In this document: in pieces, positions 5,379 through 6,117 of the stretch
Layout: every line of letters begins with the position of its first letter
How positions within the stretch are numbered: the first letter of the stretch is position 1
From: Desulfobacterales bacterium
GTDB taxonomy: Bacteria; Desulfobacterota; Desulfobacteria; Desulfobacterales; C00003060
DNA length: 6,117 nt
Direction: 5' to 3'
Assembly (NCBI GenBank): GCA_020347085.1
Contig: CP070769.1
Span: 2,227,088 to 2,233,204 of the forward strand
Made by a program: the position numbers and the translations under genes
The notes under the pieces: generated by a model
Told to the model about the DNA's origin: nothing
What the model saw: only the letters and a program-made list of their open reading frames with translations
Database searches by the model: none

Positions 5379-5897
5379 ATGAATGGATTTTCAAGTATGC
5401 TTGTCTCGCTGTGGCCTTATCGTCTGATCCGCCTTGGCCTCGGCGTGATCTTTGTGTGGGCCGGCTGGACCAAACTGTTTGACCTGGAAGCCTTTGCGGA
5501 GATCATTGCAGCGTACGAATTGGTGCCGGAAGGCCTGCTCGTTCCAGTAGCCATTGGCCTTCCAGTCTTAGAGTTGCTTGCCGGGCTCGGCTTGATTTTC
5601 GATGTCCGAGGCAGCTTGAGCATCACGTTTGGCCTGTTGGTCATGTTCGCCTTTGTCCTGTGGTTCGGGATCTTAAGGAATCTTGACATTGACTGTGGGT
5701 GTTTTTCAGCGGATGAGCTGGGGGAGCACGGTGCGTTGAGGATAGCCTTTTACAGGGATTTGGGGATGATTGCTGGCGTGCTCTACCTTTACTGGTGGCG
5801 CAGGGCCACCCGATCCGCTCCTCACGGCGCACGCATCTCACAGGCCATCATGAAACTTGGTAGCCCTGTGAAGAGGCTCAGACAGACGGCTTCGTGA
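5379..5897 (+). CDS. MauE/DoxX-family membrane protein with Cys-Gly-Cys motif
   Basis: This 172-residue integral membrane protein has four predicted helices: about residues 16-33, 53-74, 80-99 and 124-142. The first helix ends in FVWAGWTKLFD, the DoxX/MauE-type signature. The loop after helix 3 has LDIDCGCF with Cys106 and Cys108, and helix 4 begins with Arg-Asp (126-127). That combination is characteristic of the MauE-type group. MauE itself helps mature methylamine dehydrogenase, and wider family members are thought to handle thiol/disulfide electrons at the membrane. The role here is unknown; no mau genes are visible. The C-terminal tail (about 143-172) is basic and probably cytoplasmic. 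The start at 5379 has AAGG 7 nt upstream. The same frame extends back to 5265, but that extension reads through the hairpin and yields SPRPKGRGF, a sequence produced by translating such repeats, so I reject it. Confidence 0.78.
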   Translation: MNGFSSMLVSLWPYRLIRLGLGVIFVWAGWTKLFDLEAFAEIIAAYELVPEGLLVPVAIGLPVLELLAGLGLIFDVRGSLSITFGLLVMFAFVLWFGILRNLDIDCGCFSADELGEHGALRIAFYRDLGMIAGVLYLYWWRRATRSAPHGARISQAIMKLGSPVKRLRQTAS

Positions 5898-5906
5898 ATA
5901 GTTCAT

Positions 5907-6117
5907 ATGCAAGGCATGCGCCCCTTCTTGAGCCGCCAGGGGGACATCCTTTTTGAGGCAGGTCAATCCTCACCCTGCTCGTCAGTGGCAACTGGTATCG
6001 AACATCACGAACCAGGCACACGCAAACGTTGCACACAAGCTGAAGAGCTTATTGTAAATGGGTCAGGACCGTATGTCGAATATGGTGCCGTTGAGGGGCC
6101 TGTCAGGCCATATCAGT
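5907..6117 (+). CDS. Possible partial gene, open to the right edge (unrecognised)
   Basis: From the ATG at 5907 the frame is open for 70 codons to the end of the window. No good ribosome binding site precedes it; a second in-frame ATG at 5916 has AAGG only 1 nt away. I do not recognise the protein. The piece SRQGDILFEAGQSS (about residues 9-22) faintly resembles the first strands of a cyclic-nucleotide-binding domain (GxxLFxxGxxx), but what follows does not keep that pattern. It begins 9 bp after the MauE-like gene on the same strand. An open run of this length can arise by chance, so it may not be a gene. Confidence 0.2.
   Translation, partial: MQGMRPFLSRQGDILFEAGQSSPCSSVATGIEHHEPGTRKRCTQAEELIVNGSGPYVEYGAVEGPVRPYQ

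Overview
This window looks like a stretch of ordinary chromosome from a Gram-negative bacterium, most likely a Desulfobacterota (old Deltaproteobacteria) member. The evidence is a holB–ricT–metG gene cluster, a PSP1/RicT protein in a non-Firmicute setting, a MetRS with a fused C-terminal tRNA-binding domain, and the start of a tolQ-like gene that implies an outer membrane. The taxonomic call is inference; no rRNA is present. No phage, CRISPR array or complete transposon is visible.

Layout, left to right. Positions 1-102 (minus strand) hold the first 34 codons of a TolQ/ExbB/MotA-family proton channel that runs off the left edge. Positions 103-541 are a divergent intergenic region. It holds a good candidate promoter for the tolQ-like gene (265-291, minus), a strong hairpin in its leader (168-199), and a 14-bp near-perfect tandem repeat inside an imperfect inverted repeat (422-470). 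Positions 542-2087 are a two-gene unit: an HD-domain nucleotidase-like phosphohydrolase overlapping by 11 bp with holB (DNA polymerase III delta'). After a 100-bp T-rich gap comes a second coupled pair, ricT (PSP1 domain) and metG. metG starts at a GTG that overlaps the ricT stop codon.

Positions 4915-5378 are a second gene-poor stretch. It carries a candidate promoter overlapped by direct and inverted repeats (5177-5212) and a GC-rich hairpin of the kind seen at the ends of IS200/IS605-type elements (5279-5300), with no transposase nearby. A MauE/DoxX-type four-helix membrane protein with a Cys-Gly-Cys motif follows (5379-5897). The last 220 bases contain a frame open to the right edge (from 5907) that I cannot confidently call a gene.

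How the genes fit together: holB, ricT and metG also lie near each other in distant bacteria such as Bacillus subtilis, so this is an old housekeeping neighbourhood linking the clamp loader, an Fe-S-type regulatory protein and protein synthesis. The HD phosphohydrolase could contribute to nucleotide-pool control beside the replication gene. The MauE-like protein looks like a separate unit, possibly in envelope thiol chemistry. I did not find a convincing undescribed system. The least explained parts are the two intergenic regions.
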